DNA of 64,000 bases from Flabesymbios commensalis (taxonomy: Eukaryota; Annelida; Polychaeta; Terebellida; Flabelligeridae), in NCBI GenBank assembly GCA_964017125.1, contig OZ024902.1, positions 39,335,780 to 39,399,779 on the forward strand. The letters run 5' to 3'. The translations under genes and the position numbers were made by a program. Below, piece by piece: positions 22,286-33,747 of this stretch (the stretch's first letter is position 1; every line of letters begins with the position of its first letter). The notes under the pieces are model-generated. The model did no database searches and was not told where the DNA came from. It saw only the letters and a list, made by a program, of their open reading frames with translations.

Positions 22286-22512
22286 CCCTTTAATCCCCGG
22301 GTTATAATTTTTTTTTTACCCGCTTGAAGCTGTGTGCCGCTAACGCGACACACAACTTAAAGCAGGTAAAAATACTTACACGCTTGTAATTTGAATCAAA
22401 ATATGTGCAAATCTAGCAAATTCAATACCCGTTTCTCCTTCATATATATCCTCACTTGAAGGACAAATAAAACCGATAAAAACCGCCACGGTCGTGCTTA
22501 GCGCTTAAAGGG
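22286..22512 (+). mobile_element. PB-D piggyBac-like MITE, complete
   Basis: CCCTTTAATCCCCGG at the left and CGCTTAAAGGG at the right, followed by TTAA (22513-22516) and preceded by GTAA. The subterminal hairpin is CCCGCTTGAAGCTGTGTGCC with mirror CACACAACTTAAAGCAGG around TAACGCG. 227 bp, non-autonomous. Confidence 0.75.
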
Positions 22513-22899
22513 TTAAGGGACACATCTGAATATGTGGCTGCTGAATATTTTGTGGACACACAAACATCTCCTCTGGGGGGCGACTATGCCCCCTGGACAT
22601 TCCCTCTCTGAAGATGACACTTTTTCCTCCTGTTTATGGAAGATCTATTGTGGGATGTACCGTGTGACCACCGGGACAGACAGCTAAAATGGTAATTATC
22701 CAATAAAGCTAGCTTTCAGTGTCTGCGGCATCTTCAGCTTGAGGGACACGGGTTACAGCTATTATTTCCGTCATCTGCGCTGGAAATAACGTGCTCACAA
22801 TCTAATTATGTGTAATCTACAGCGCAAATACACACATCAGTAAATGCTTATATTAATTGTATTTTGCGCGAATTTAAGAGATTTGACTCTTTGTCCAGA

Positions 22900-23055
22900 C
22901 ATAGTTTTCTAATTTAAATTTACACCCACTTTAACCAACTCAAGTGGGTGACAAATACTAATAATAATGCTTAATTGGAGATCAAACATTTGCAAATCTT
23001 GATTTTTTAAACTTACATTTTCTTCTCAATAACTGTGATTAAGCCAGATTTTAGT
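22900..23055 (+). mobile_element. PB-D-like remnant
   Basis: ACACCCACTTTAACC and CAACTCAAGTGGGTG form the reduced hairpin. The following CTTAATTGGAGATCAAACAT and TTGCAAATCTTGATTTTTTA match the interior of PB-D copies. Both ends are decayed. Confidence 0.45.
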
Positions 23056-23744
23056 CGTCCTTCTGATTTCAAACACTATATAATCAAAGCCGAAAACAAA
23101 AATTATGAATATTTTTCTGTCCATTGGACAACGCCCTATGTTTACGCTCGCATTGCAGTGTTGTATGCCTACAAAATAATCTTTTCACATTCCTCTAATG
23201 TGTTTTATGTATCCAGTATCGGAACTGAGAACAGAAATCATGCTAATTTTATGCAGTCTCCAAGTACACGGCGTACCCCAAATATGAATTTTATCAAAGA
23301 AAACTGGTGATTTCTGGTAGCTGTCGATATTCAGGGATACGTCACAGAGGGGACATGATTATTACCACTGCCAAATGTTCACAGTGTAACAAAGCCTGTC
23401 ATCTGGGCTCAGTGGAACCCTGGGGCGAAGACTAGACCATCTCCAGACTACGTTGGTCTCCATCTCATCTCTCCATTGAATACTCATGATCGCCAATTTG
23501 CATATTTGAGAGTGAGGATGTCCCCACAGGCTAAACAGCAAAGCCACTCTGCGGACTGTTAACCTCCTCCGTGCTGCAGCGGGCCTATCCATCACCATAA
23601 TCAAGCCGTCTGGCTGAATCGCTAAATTGATGGAATTCTGGCTTTATCATCTCCTTGGAGCTTCTGCCGAGTCGTGTATTCAACCAGAAAGGGAAACACA
23701 TCAGACACTTCAGCTAAAAGAGAACCCGAATATGTAGACATTGA

Positions 23745-23854
23745 CCAGGCAAACGCGAGCCGTTTACCCAATGCTGGTTTAATGTTAGGCCGACGTCGTA
23801 GACGGCGGCCCAACATTAAACCAGCATTGGGTGAACGTCGCGTGTTTGCTGGGG
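23745..23854. mobile_element. FB-A foldback, complete
   Basis: CCAGGCAAACGCGAGCCGTT to AACGTCGCGTGTTTGCTGGGG, with arms TACCCAATGCTGGTTTAATG mirrored on the right and core GCCGACGTCGTAGACGGCGG. Arms are nearly perfect. Confidence 0.85.
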
Positions 23855-24712
23855 ATCGGAAAGAAACACAGACAATATTGCAATGAAATTTAAAACGAGT
23901 CTGCAACATAATTTATATAATTTACATCATTACAAAAAGTCCCATGCATAGCAAACGGATAGTCAAGGGATCCATCCCACCAGAGCTTTGGCAACCTACA
24001 GACACACTGTCACAGTCTGTCACAGTGATGTTCTGGATATAGCCACTCCAAACACACTCAATAATTTAGATGATTGATTGGCTTTGCCGTTTGTTTCTGC
24101 AATTCGTCATTCTGTTGCAGTTTGTCCCAGTTTGCATGTTATAATGGCAAAAACATAAATCAAATGAATTCTGAGATACATCTTTATTTACACTTACAAT
24201 ACACTATATGTTACAACGATCTGTGTAACAAATAGTTTATAATTAAAGTGTACGCTATAATATACATTTCAACTTGGTTATACAAACTTCAATAACACTC
24301 ATTTTGATTATAATGTACTCCAGTGACACATGGTATATACTTTCAATCATGATATAACTATCGATACACAAGATTATCGCGAACTCTTTCGAAAAGAGTA
24401 GGGCATAGTATAGAAAGTGACACTTGGATATATTATTTTACTCTCTCATTGACGCACTAGCTCTTTCTTGAAGAATTTTAAATATCACCTGATCTCGCTA
24501 CATTATTACTGTAGGTTTATCGTACTTTAATCTTAGAATGTTTATCTTTATACATCACATCTTACAGGGTTGTGGCCATATTTAGGCTGACTTGATTTCC
24601 CTATAGGCCTATATTCCCACCATTAATTTTCTTATTACAAGAGATAACTATTCATTTGTAAGCTGAAACCAACTCCCTAATTAGATAAGTGCATTTTTGT
24701 CTGTGCACTTAA

Positions 24713-24905
24713 CCCTTTCATCGCGGGGACCGACTGACGTCTAAAGTCGATCCCCGCTCTGAAAGAATTAAACATGTATAAAGACCGATAACATAGTCAT
24801 TCAACTGAAGCGAGATGAACTAACTAAGACATTTATGATGACTTCAAATTAAAAAAAACCTTTGGTCTCCATGGTTTATACAAGAATATTTCAGTGATTT
24901 ACGGA
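24713..24905 (+). mobile_element. PB-C piggyBac-like MITE, complete
   Basis: TTAA at 24709-24712 and TTAA at 24906-24909 flank the element, which begins CCCTTTCATCGCGGGGACCG. The hairpin is shortened compared with the copy at 36680, while the interior (ACTAAGACATTTATGATGAC, CTCCATGGTTTATACAAGAA) is conserved. Confidence 0.75.
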
Positions 24906-24928
24906 TTAAAGACGTGTCTGCATGCTTA

Positions 24929-25037
24929 CCCAGCAAACACAAAACATTTGTATAACATTTATACAGTGTTGGACCAACGTCTTCGACGTTGGTCCAACAC
25001 TGTATAAAGTCATACAAATGTTTTGTGTTTGCTGGGT
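24929..25037. mobile_element. FB-A foldback, CATTTGTATAACATT subtype
   Basis: CCCAGCAAACACAAAACATT to ATGTTTTGTGTTTGCTGGGT, with core GGACCAACGTCTTCGACGTT. A diverged second core (TTTAATGTTGAGGCAGTCTC) lies just downstream at 25043-25110. Confidence 0.85.
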
Positions 25038-25415
25038 ATTGATCCTGATGTTGGTTTAATGTTGAGGCAGTCTCGCAGACGGTGCACCAACAATAAATAA
25101 ACCTCGTGACAACTACCGCGACGAATAGAACATTAATTTATTTGGAGTGTCTAACCCGACGATTATCACGATTAGCAGAAATTAAATAATTAATAAATAC
25201 TGGTGGCAATTATAATCATCTCATGATAGTATGTAGCTAATTGATATAGATACTGTCTTTTGGCTTTGCAGAGCAGTATTGCTTAAAGAGTTTCTTTTTA
25301 ACTATATAGATAGCTTTGCATATTATCAACTGATATTGCGCTGGAAAAAACAAGAAGACCATACTATCACTCCACGTCACTGCTCGGTGCTCTCATCGCG
25401 TCATTAGACGTCCTT

Positions 25416-25495
25416 GGTGTTGTATTTCTGGAAAAAAAAATCCCTTTTCAGGGTGGGATATTCAGGGATATCCTTTTTTCCAGAAATACAACACC
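25416..25495. repeat. Hairpin, GGTGTTGTATTTCTGG arms
   Basis: GGTGTTGTATTTCTGGAAAA and TTTTTTCCAGAAATACAACACC are perfect mirrors. Inner GGGATATTCAGGGATATCC adds a smaller fold. Confidence 0.7.
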
Positions 25496-25499
25496 ACTA

Positions 25500-27050
25500 T
25501 TTCACATAATTATATCCAATACCTATATCTAGACGTAACAGTTAGATGTTTATTTTTAATGACGCACGCGACGATAAATTCATTTTAATGACGCACGATG
25601 AAGCCCAGGTCAATCCAGCTGTGGCAATGTGAGCTATATATATACATATATATTATAATATATTATATAGGTACAATACACCGATTAATGGTCCATGTGG
25701 GCATATTTGTGGGAACGACGTTAATGTGGTAGTAAATTATCTATTACTAGAGAAATTACAATTATGCATGCGGGTTTCTTGTGGGCGTTTGAGGCGGCGG
25801 TGGGCACATAATAGCCTAATGACTAGTGCTATAAACTGAAAAGACAATGGCTCGTGGATTCATTATTGTTATTATACACAGGCTTCGATGGATTAGAGAA
25901 ACCTTAACGTACAATATGCAGGGATAATATAAAAAATAATTATATGTGTTTCCATAACCATTAAGGTAACTAAGAATAAGGTTAAGACATCATTCAGAGA
26001 CTGAGTTTGTCACGTTTATTGACGCGTTTGGCTATACAAGCTTCATCAGATAAAAACAATTTTCGGCAGCAGCTAGTCTCAGCTCATTGTAAATACTTGC
26101 ATTTAGGCCTTTATCACAACGTCAGGAATACGCACGTTATAATCGTTTCTCCGTTTTTTACTGGTTCGAGGCTAAAAACGAGTGGGCCTATGCTATGAAG
26201 TGCAGAAAGATTAATGATGTTGTAATTATTCGTTTATCCAACAAAGATTTAAATGATTTATATGTGCGCGATAAATGAATACTCAGATCTATGTTCGATA
26301 AGCTATTATATAGTAATCATTAACCATGTTTGCCTTGTATTGTTTTATCGGGAACCCATCTCATAAACACAGAGACAATGATTTTCAACCGAGAAAAGGA
26401 TAAACGATAACGGACAAAAAAATCGTTTTGATATCAATGAAGTTGGGTTCTAACTGCAGCACACCATATCCACAATCTCTCTTCAGGGGTAATGCCTCGT
26501 TTTTAGGTACTCCCGGGTTCGAGCCTCGCTGCCTCGAATAAGCTTATAGTTTTGGTAAAAGGGAATTCATGTGAAGCTGATGTGAGAAATACACGTGTTG
26601 CTTCGTCCTGTTATTCATAAATCAACAAGACGTTACAGTCATGTGGTGGTTTGTCCAGCTCCACCAGGTGGCGTGCTGCGTGTAACTCAGACTTCCGAAT
26701 AATTAGAAGTGAAACTTATCTATATCTGTATATTGTCTACAACTTGCACACTTAATTCATTGTCGAGATTTAGCTGGTTCAGTTTTGTTGTGCATATAGA
26801 TGCCTCGATTATAATATTGTGTGAACTAACCTTTATTGTCATGCAAAACCAATAGGTACAGTAGTATCTGCTTACTTTACAAGCCGGCTTAGTACGGTTC
26901 GAAGATGTGCACTGTAAACCGTCGAGTTTGTCATCCCGGTCGGTCCATAATTATAGAAATAAATGAGTAGTTGAGTGGTTTACGTCGCTTTCTGTACCAT
27001 TATGGCAATGTAGCGACAAAAGGAAGCACGAAGTCGGGACTATGCCATAC
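25500..27050. other. No recognisable gene
   Basis: AT-rich to mixed DNA. An FB-F fragment (ATGCAAAACCAATAGGTACA, ATCTGCTTACTTTACAAGCC) lies at about 26840-26885. CCCGGGTTCGAGCCTCGCTG at 26512 resembles a tRNA B box, but no matching A box is visible. Confidence 0.4.
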
Positions 27051-27059
27051 TCTTATCGA

Positions 27060-27253
27060 ATGACTTCATGGTTCTTTATAGTGCACAGTACCATAGACAG
27101 CATTGCACACTCCAGGACTTTGAACAGTTTGGAGCGCTATATATGCACAACGCCGATAATGCCATCCGACCGGGCCGGGATTCGAACCCAGTAGGCGTAG
27201 CTCTGAATTTCGAGCCACAATCGGACTGAATGAGCCACCGGGGGCCGGCGATC
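27060..27253 (-). mobile_element. tRNA-derived SINE
   Basis: On the minus strand the head reads GGTGGCTCATTCAGTCCGAT (A-box region) and, about 45 bases on, GGGTTCGAATCCCGG, an almost ideal polymerase III B box. A body of about 110 bp ends in CACTATAAAGAACCATGAAG. The spacing matches a tRNA, but the cloverleaf is imperfect, so this is a SINE and not a tRNA gene. It would be transcribed by RNA polymerase III and mobilised by a partner LINE. Confidence 0.7.
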
Positions 27254-27280
27254 CATATACAGTATAGTTACTCCTCTGAT

Positions 27281-27347
27281 TTGGAAAGCCAAAAGACAGT
27301 AACTGCTCACTTGAAGCGTAAGCAACTACTGCATTTTGGCTTTGCAC
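27281..27347. mobile_element. FB-F foldback
   Basis: TTGGAAAGCCAAAAGACAGT at the left mirrors ACTGCATTTTGGCTTTGCA at the right, with AACTGCTCACTTGAAGCG in the centre. Confidence 0.65.
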
Positions 27348-27362
27348 GGCAGTGCTGTGTTA

Positions 27363-27411
27363 AGCCAAAAGGCAGTAGCTAAAGCGGTGACCGCCTTTGG
27401 CTTTATAGGGT
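27363..27411. mobile_element. FB-F foldback, short copy
   Basis: AAGCCAAAAGGCAGTAGCT and AGCGGTGACCGCCTTTGGCTT make a shorter palindrome 15 bases after the preceding copy, giving a tandem pair. Confidence 0.55.
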
Positions 27412-27835
27412 CACATCACGGGTTTGGTACATAAAAAGTTCACACCAAGGCATAGTTCACACCAAGGGACTTTAATCAACAAAGTGAGCTGCGATATAGC
27501 CTCGACGAACATAGACGGACAAGGTAAGGTGCACATATCGATGGTTAGATATTGTAGTTCTAGAATCCTTGAAGGTCTTGGTAAAAAGTACTTTCAAGTG
27601 AAATAGATATCTCCTTCACTCCTTCACTGATAGCTGATGCTGTTCTATATAATTTTCTAAAACTAACCAAAGTCAACACGGATCGCCGGTCGAGACCGTC
27701 CAACCTTGTCTGAATGCAGGTGCAGCACTATAAATGCTGATGATCATCGATACCGCTCCTGATCAGCGTTTAGAATTGACCCTTCATCACACTATTGATA
27801 CAAGCCTATTGAAATTTAAAGCAGTTCATCTACAA

Positions 27836-27895
27836 ACACTGCAAACATGAAACATTGACCCAATGATGTTTCAATGCTAGTCCAGATTTAATGAT
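27836..27895. mobile_element. FB-A left half
   Basis: CTGCAAACATGAAACATTGA, CCCAATGATGTTTCAATGCT and GTCCAG represent the left arm; the right arm is absent. Confidence 0.45.
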
Positions 27896-28378
27896 GGATG
27901 GCGTTTGAGTTGTGAGATTCACCAATAGCCCAGATAATTGGTGTACGATTTCAGTTTATATTTTTGACAAAAACTGATATTATTAGTAGACTAAAATAAT
28001 ATCAGAATACAGAGGACAGCTCATTCTGATATATAATTTATATCGATTCTTAAGTTAAATAAATCACCTCACATGGCCTTTAAATATTAATTCTATTCAT
28101 TAAAATTAGACATAGGGACTAGATGCGACAAAACGTTGTTAAGTCATCTTGACAGTAGTAGCGGTATATTCCACTAGGGCGGTCGCTATGTATACAGTCA
28201 GGGTGGGTTCTGCCGTTACATTTACATTTTTTTTAATGTGATCTTTTTCGACCTATTATTTTACGCTCAACTCGTACAAAAAAGCAGATTCCGCATGCAT
28301 GTAGAACGGGAGATGGCGCGGGGGTTATCATCTCGTCTGGTAATGGCTTATGGACACTTTTCTGTCTGTCCGTGACGT

Positions 28379-28473
28379 CCACCAGGACAGACGGCACATG
28401 ACGTCGCATCGACGCCGAATCAACGCCACCGACGTCGATTCAGCGTCGTGGCAGCGTCGTGCGTCCGGTGGGA
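28379..28473. mobile_element. FB-G foldback, GC-rich
   Basis: CCACCAGGACAGACGGCACA at the left and GTGCGTCCGGTGGGA at the right, with GACGCCGAATCAACGCCACC mirrored by CGACGTCGATTCAGCGTC. Same plan as the copy at 18443 with several substitutions. Confidence 0.6.
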
Positions 28474-28729
28474 GGACACGGCGATGCGAACAGATGTCCA
28501 AATTGTATTACGTATTCCGGCCGGACGCTGACGCTCTCCCCACTACTGGGGGGGGGGGGGGGCGTAATATAACCCATATTTTATGTCTACCATAATAAAC
28601 TAAATCGCACTTTAATTTTTCATAATAATTAACGAACTTATTAGGCCTATCAGTTCGTCAGGTTTTCTACTTTTATCTGTAACGCTTCATCCACTCAAAA
28701 AATGCTACACGGGTGGAGATGTGACCGAA

Positions 28730-28789
28730 GCAAAGGCAAACAGCGGTAACTGCTCGCTTTTCAAGCGAGCAGTTACCACTGTTTGCGTT
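28730..28789. mobile_element. FB-F foldback, near perfect
   Basis: GCAAAGGCAAACAGCGGTAA and TTACCACTGTTTGCGTT flank CTGCTCGCTTTTCAAGCGAG. Of all FB-F copies this has the tightest hairpin. Confidence 0.65.
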
Positions 28790-28829
28790 CGAGCGGCGCG
28801 GCGGGCGATATAACATGAATTATTCTGGA

Positions 28830-29067
28830 TGCTGTCATCTAGCCTTACGTCCGTCAGGGCGCGCACGCCAAGAGGACGCGACCGGAAACATTTAGTTGAC
28901 AGGGGTGTTGACATCGCCAGTATGAGGCTTGACGCCATGACGTAGTGATGACGGTTCTTCTCCCCGAGGGAAAAGACCATCCGGCTGCACAAGACGCGCT
29001 CTACTAGAGACTGAGACAACGTCATATTGCCAAGCGTTGTTGTAAAGTCTTGCATAGTCGCGTACAT
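28830..29067 (-). CDS. Weak candidate frame, unknown
   Basis: Minus-strand frame of about 80 codons upstream of the FB-F palindrome, starting MYATMQDFTTTLGNMTL. Composition is not low-complexity, but I recognise no domain and the frame runs on into the palindrome. Most likely a chance opening in a GC-richer stretch. Confidence 0.12.
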
Positions 29068-29177
29068 CGTCTACATAAAAGACTGATATTAGAAAAATGA
29101 AACATGCTGTCCACTACAATCATAAAGTAGTATATCTAGTTGGAAATCCATCATGGATATTCTTTTCTTTTTTTCAG

Positions 29178-29457
29178 ACCACCTGTGATGCACAAAGAGT
29201 GTCCATCCTGCATGTGGCGGCATCGTCCACGCCAGCAGAGAGGAGACAAGCACATCTCACTTCCTGTACCCAAGCTCACCTTCACGCCAAATCACATCAG
29301 CCGGCTTTTTAAAGTGACACCTCCGCTGAAAGTGAACCCACTTCAGGCAGCAAGTGAATGCATCCCCTGTCCATGTGGCCGCTGTAGCTTGCTTCTCCTT
29401 CCACAGCCACAACAGAGAGCAAACATCTCTTTCTCTATATCTGTGCATCTATCCTGA
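29178..29457 (+). other. Possible terminal exon, unproven
   Basis: A strong splice-acceptor-like tract (TCTTTTCTTTTTTTCAG) ends at 29177 and is followed by about 280 bases of balanced composition ending in AT-rich DNA. One frame stays open across it, but the peptide has no known domain. It could be the last exon of a noncoding or rapidly evolving transcript, or chance. Confidence 0.2.
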
Positions 29458-29671
29458 AGTTTCACTGAAAATTAACGAAAAAAATCACATTCAGAATACA
29501 TTTTAAAATACTAAAATATGTATTCTAAAGCGGTATATTTTGACATAGAAAAATATCGATATATAATTTACACGACACAAAAAAGAATAAAAGACAAACG
29601 TAAGGCATTGAATTAAAAATATATATCACTATTGACAAGATGATCCTTTTATAAATCCCCGCACCCTGTAT

Positions 29672-29781
29672 CCCAGCAAACACGACATGTTCTCCCAAGG
29701 CTGGTTAAATGTTGGCACACCGTCTGCGACGCTGGCCTAACAATGAACCAACCTTAGGTGAAACAATAGTGTTTGCTAGGA
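29672..29781. mobile_element. FB-A foldback
   Basis: CCCAGCAAACACGACATG to TAGTGTTTGCTAGGA, with core CACCGTCTGCGACGCTGGCC. The arms (TCCCAAGGCTGGTTAAATG and its mirror) have several mismatches, so it is older than the copies at 8137 or 39733. Confidence 0.75.
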
Positions 29782-29819
29782 TACCTGTCATGTGGATACT
29801 CTGAAAGTGGGTGTCATAA

Positions 29820-30051
29820 CTATTTCAAATCTGAAAGTTTACAATAATTGTTGTCATCATCATCCACTACAAGCCGTGAATTGCAGTCGCAATTCTCGCC
29901 TTGTAGTGGATGAAGATGACTTGAAGTGGGTGACAAATGAAAGAAAGGTGCTGTTATTATTAAAACAGTTCCTGAAAATTTACGCTCTAAAACCCCCAGG
30001 TGTAGTCATTCCTCAGAGATGCAAAATGATGCTTGGATGCATCGTGAGGGT
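29820..30051 (+). mobile_element. PB-E piggyBac-like MITE, decayed
   Basis: Matches the TTAA-flanked copy at 40931 in its hairpin (CATCATCCACTACAAGCCGT, GAATTGCAGTCGCAATTC, CTTGTAGTGGATGAAGATGA) and in its right part (ATGCTTGGATGCATCGTGAG). Terminal bases have drifted. Confidence 0.6.
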
Positions 30052-30059
30052 TTAAAGGG

Positions 30060-31230
30060 CTAAGCAATAAGTGTATCTGCGTTAATCCTGCTTTTAAAAT
30101 GACATCAACAAACTTGTTTCAAAATAATCATATTTTTTTATTGGTTCCCCATATTTTTTAAATATTATCTTATTATCGCGACCTCAGTATATGACCCATT
30201 AATTTGTGATGTATTAGGACAACCAGAAACCTTAATTGCTCACTAGGTATAGTCATGATAATATTGATAGTCATTAGACATGAAAAGCGCACATTTATTG
30301 CTCTTACTTTATTAATGATAAATCTACAGCGCCAAAAGCGTTACCGACCAAAAACCAATGCATCAGAATGCCAATTTGTGATTTCACATTTAAATGACTA
30401 TATAGTCCACCATACCAGCAATAAAATATCTATCAATGTATTTTCGAGACATGTCCCTTCTTATTACCATCCGATGTTGGTGACGTAGATTTATCTATAT
30501 TTACTTAGAAGCGATCAAAAAGTGAATTTATTGTTTAATGAGCAGTTATCATTTCGTTTCTTTACCCATTGGATCGTTATGGCTACATCGGTTTAATACC
30601 GGTGGAAATACAACTATTTATAAAATCCTCACCCCCAAGAGCCCTCTCGTAGAGACAGGGGGAGATTGCTCTGGTCACAAAATGACACAAGTATAGCTGG
30701 ATTATTTTGTGTCTTCTACTGTATTTATAAAGCAGAACCAACGCTTATACCGTGAAGCTCGGGACACAGGACAATTAGGTGCACAGGGGGTGCTGACATT
30801 TAGACAAACCATATCTGATGACATGGCGAATTGGAAGGCGATTGTTATGTTATCAAATCTACATAAATTATCAAACCCTAATGAGAATGAAATACATGAA
30901 CATATGTAAATTGATGATTGCATCATCTGAGCACATCACTGATGTCGCCATATTTAGACAATACTTTATCCCGATCTAACATGTTTTCAGATGTGCGAAA
31001 CCAAGGCGAAAATAATCACAGAAATTATTATAACTAAACACAGTAGAATGGTAGTATATCATGCTTTTTAAATATCGATAGACATTAGTAACTTTCAGTA
31101 TAATTATTAACAGTGTCAGATTTTCTGTCAATAATAATGTGGCTGCGCCCCGTCGAGCTATTAACATTCTACAAAGCTTGTAGTGACTCGTTGTTACGTC
31201 ACCAGATGTTAACACCATGGCGCATAAACA
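30060..31230. other. No recognisable gene
   Basis: AT-rich DNA with short frames on both strands and no recognisable domain or repeat. Confidence 0.35.
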
Positions 31231-31235
31231 GAGCA

Positions 31236-31342
31236 AGTGGCACGAGACATCAAATTAATGTTGGTTTACAATTGGGCCAGCGTCTTAGACGCTGGACCAG
31301 CTGTAAGCCAACTTTGGCTTAATGTATCGTCTTTGCTTGCTG
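31236..31342. mobile_element. FB-A foldback, right end mutated
   Basis: GCACGAGACATCAAATTAAT at the left and TGTATCGTCTTTGCTTGCTG at the right surround TTGGGCCAGCGTCTTAGACG. The left CCCAGCAAAC is missing. Confidence 0.55.
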
Positions 31343-31982
31343 AATGCTGCAGATGGGGCTCGATCAGTTACCAGCCAGAATAAATGGCCTCAGGCCAGAT
31401 ACAAGACAAACGTAGCTCTCCGGTCAACAACCGTCGAGCATTGCCTCAATGCTGGTCCAACGTTGAATTACAGTACATTATAATCACGCAAGAGACATTA
31501 GATCATTGAAAAGGGCAATAATGGTGCCCTGTTTTATTAAAAATATACAATTCAATGAAGACTATAAATCTCATATCATATTCATGTTTCGCTGAGCTTA
31601 AGTGGCAAATGCATTGCAAAGCAGCATATTGTAATTTTCTATTTTAATATGATAAAGTATTTAACATTATGGACAAGATTTAGAAAGTGTACCAGTCAGC
31701 CAGAAAACAAGCAAGCTACCATGTAGACAAAACAATATTATTATGACAAGCAAGAAAACCAGTAAGCAGATGAGAATACAAACAAGTAATAACCTGATAA
31801 CTAACCGTACCTTAACTGTCTATCTGACTAGCTATTAAACTAAAACTAGGGTGACGAAGACGTAGCAACCTAAAATTAAAATGTAACTATTAAGGATTGG
31901 GCTTACAAATATGTACCAATATGGGAGTTGTCATTTTAAAATGTCCGGTCTTTGTGATGCGCTGGTTAGAGATCAAGATCCT
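31343..31982. other. No recognisable gene
   Basis: AT-rich DNA. A lone CAATGCTGGTCCAACGTTGAA at 31447 is probably an FB-A fragment. Confidence 0.35.
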
Positions 31983-32097
31983 GGGCCCGTATTCTCGTAC
32001 AAGTTACGATATATCGTAGGCTTCTGATTGGCAGAGATGGCCCCTCGGCCAATCAGAAGCTTACGATATATCGTAACTTGTACGAGAATACGGGCCC
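31983..32097. mobile_element. 115-bp foldback, GGGCCCGTATTCTCG arms
   Basis: Arms of about 48 bases (GGGCCCGTATTCTCGTACAA, GTTACGATATATCGTA, GCTTCTGATTGG) pair almost perfectly around AGAGATGGCCCCTC. It contains an inner palindrome TACGATATATCGTA in each arm. Probably a young non-autonomous foldback transposon. Confidence 0.75.
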
Positions 32098-32114
32098 TGA
32101 TACTTAATCTATGA

Positions 32115-32245
32115 CTTAACTCTTATATAGATATTTCATATGAAGCAGAAAGAGCTAATTAGGACATTTATGATGATTTCAAATTGAAAACACCCTTTGG
32201 TTTCTATGGGTTATGCAAACATATTTCAGCGCTGTAAGGGTTGAA
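32115..32245 (+). mobile_element. PB-C right half
   Basis: AAGCAGAAAGAGCTAATTAG, GACATTTATGATGATTTCAA and TTTCAGCGCTGTAAGGGTTG match the right half of PB-C, including the GGGTTgA end. The hairpin half is absent, and the foldback at 31983 lies immediately to the left. Confidence 0.6.
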
Positions 32246-32858
32246 GGGATATACAGCGTATACAGATATACGCGTATACAGATTATCAAAACAATAATTT
32301 GTTACGTCATTCAAATTTTCTGCTCACTTGGTCTTGTTTAATGTCCTTGGACTCAGCATATCATAGTCTGTTTTAATATTTTGGTATTGCTATAATCAAG
32401 AATATATAATAAAGATGATAATCTACAAGTGGATATGTTTGATATCGCTGTGCATTGTATAGTTTTTATCACAGATGACATTTGCTTTTGGCATTTTACA
32501 GCATCTCAAGTGCTTCATTCTCTGTTATAAATTCTTGCTATAATGGAAAACTAGTTATGTTATCGAAGGACAAATATGATAAGACAGATTGAATATGATT
32601 ATATTTTGAGGTGTAACCAATGAATGAATGGTGTTATAGATTGCACTTATGTAAATGTACATACAGGTTAAACTGGGACAGGAAATCCTCATGATGATTG
32701 TGATGTGGTGCAGACAACTACACTGGGTCTGTCCTTTAGAGTGTATAAGAATAACTACATTTATCTGAATAACTGCTTAACTAATCAACCATTCTAATTT
32801 TCTTATCACATACAGACGTTCCCTTCAGCGTATATATCACTTGGAAAGAAACATTCAA

Positions 32859-32922
32859 TTTCATTGTGAGCATTTCGTGAATGCAAATCACGATTTGCAT
32901 TCACGAAATGCTTACAATGAAA
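32859..32922. repeat. Near-perfect 64-bp hairpin
   Basis: 31-base arms (left TTTCATTGTGAGCATTTCGT continuing GAATGCAAATC) with a two-base loop and one mismatch. The ATGCAAAT octamer word occurs in the arm. A single-copy foldback in this window. Confidence 0.75.
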
Positions 32923-33228
32923 CGTCCTGATTGATCATGATGCAGGACTCGCGGAGAGAATTGAAAAGTCGGCAAAGGAACGTACGTGTCTCTTCTTGTA
33001 AGCTGAAAAGCATCGGGTGTTGGGTAGCGGACATGGTGATCAGGAGATACTTTATTAGCGGACAAATACCAGAGGTGCGTGGCCAGGGATTCAGTAAGTG
33101 GAGGCACGTCCGTCACATTTCCATCTGTGTGGCATGCACCCGCCCGGGATTCTTTCTCTTCTTCGGGATCCTCGGACGGTCTCCGGCCGTCGGGCGCCAT
33201 TTGCATGAGTGACATTTTTGCCGTGGGT

Positions 33229-33304
33229 CCCGGGAAACCGCCGGCTCAATGCGTGGCCAACGCCGCAAGGCGTTGGCCACGCATTGAGCCGGCGTTTGCG
33301 GCCG
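33229..33304. mobile_element. FB-A foldback, GC-rich, perfect arms
   Basis: Inner arms of 26 bases (33239-33264 and 33269-33294, starting CGCCGGCTCAATGCGTGG) are perfectly complementary with a GCAA loop. Outside them CCCGGGAAAC and GTTTGCGGCCG recall the CCCAGCAAAC/GTTTGCTGGG ends of FB-A. Overlapping frames on both strands run through it and are rejected as genes. Confidence 0.7.
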
Positions 33305-33536
33305 AGCTGTCTGGATCTCCACGTGCAGGTGATGCAGTTAGTGAGGTTGTTGTTATGCGGGTCTCGTCGGGATCCGGACGTGGCATATTCACCGTGCGGG
33401 TGACATGCCGACACGGACACGCGGCGTCCAGCAGGGATTTGTGAATCCGCGGGATCCCGCTGACTTCTGGACATGAGAGTCTCCCGCGGGCGCGGATACC
33501 CCTGCGGTGTTAGTGACGTGCTCGCGGAACCGCTCC
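33305..33536. other. GC-rich unassigned DNA
   Basis: GC-rich and rich in CG dinucleotides. Open frames on both strands reflect composition. No domain recognised. Confidence 0.35.
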
Positions 33537-33582
33537 GAACAATGAGCGCCTGATGATCCCGATCATCAGGCGCTCATTGTTC
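33537..33582. repeat. Perfect 46-bp palindrome
   Basis: GAACAATGAGCGCCTGATGA continuing TC pairs perfectly over 22 bases with its mirror, separated by CC only. Confidence 0.8.
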
Positions 33583-33747
33583 TGGATCAGATCCGTAAGG
33601 ATCCTCCGCGGGATTCCATGCACGTATACGCAGACTGACCGCCATTTAGGCATACCCAAACCCCCCCCCCCCACCCCCCTAAAGTCTGCATCTGAACTGA
33701 CCCCTGATGAAGGAGACTGCGAGCAATGGGAGGGTCCTTCTCCTTGT

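Noticed and set aside
27170-27253. Functional tRNA gene on the minus strand
   Set aside because: The B box is good but stems are imperfect and a SINE body follows.
33091-33474. 127- and 121-codon frames on both strands
   Set aside because: Overlapping frames on both strands across a perfect palindrome in GC-rich DNA are expected by chance.
33537-33582. Bacterial-type transcription terminator
   Set aside because: No following T-run, animal nuclear context, and many similar hairpins belong to transposable elements.
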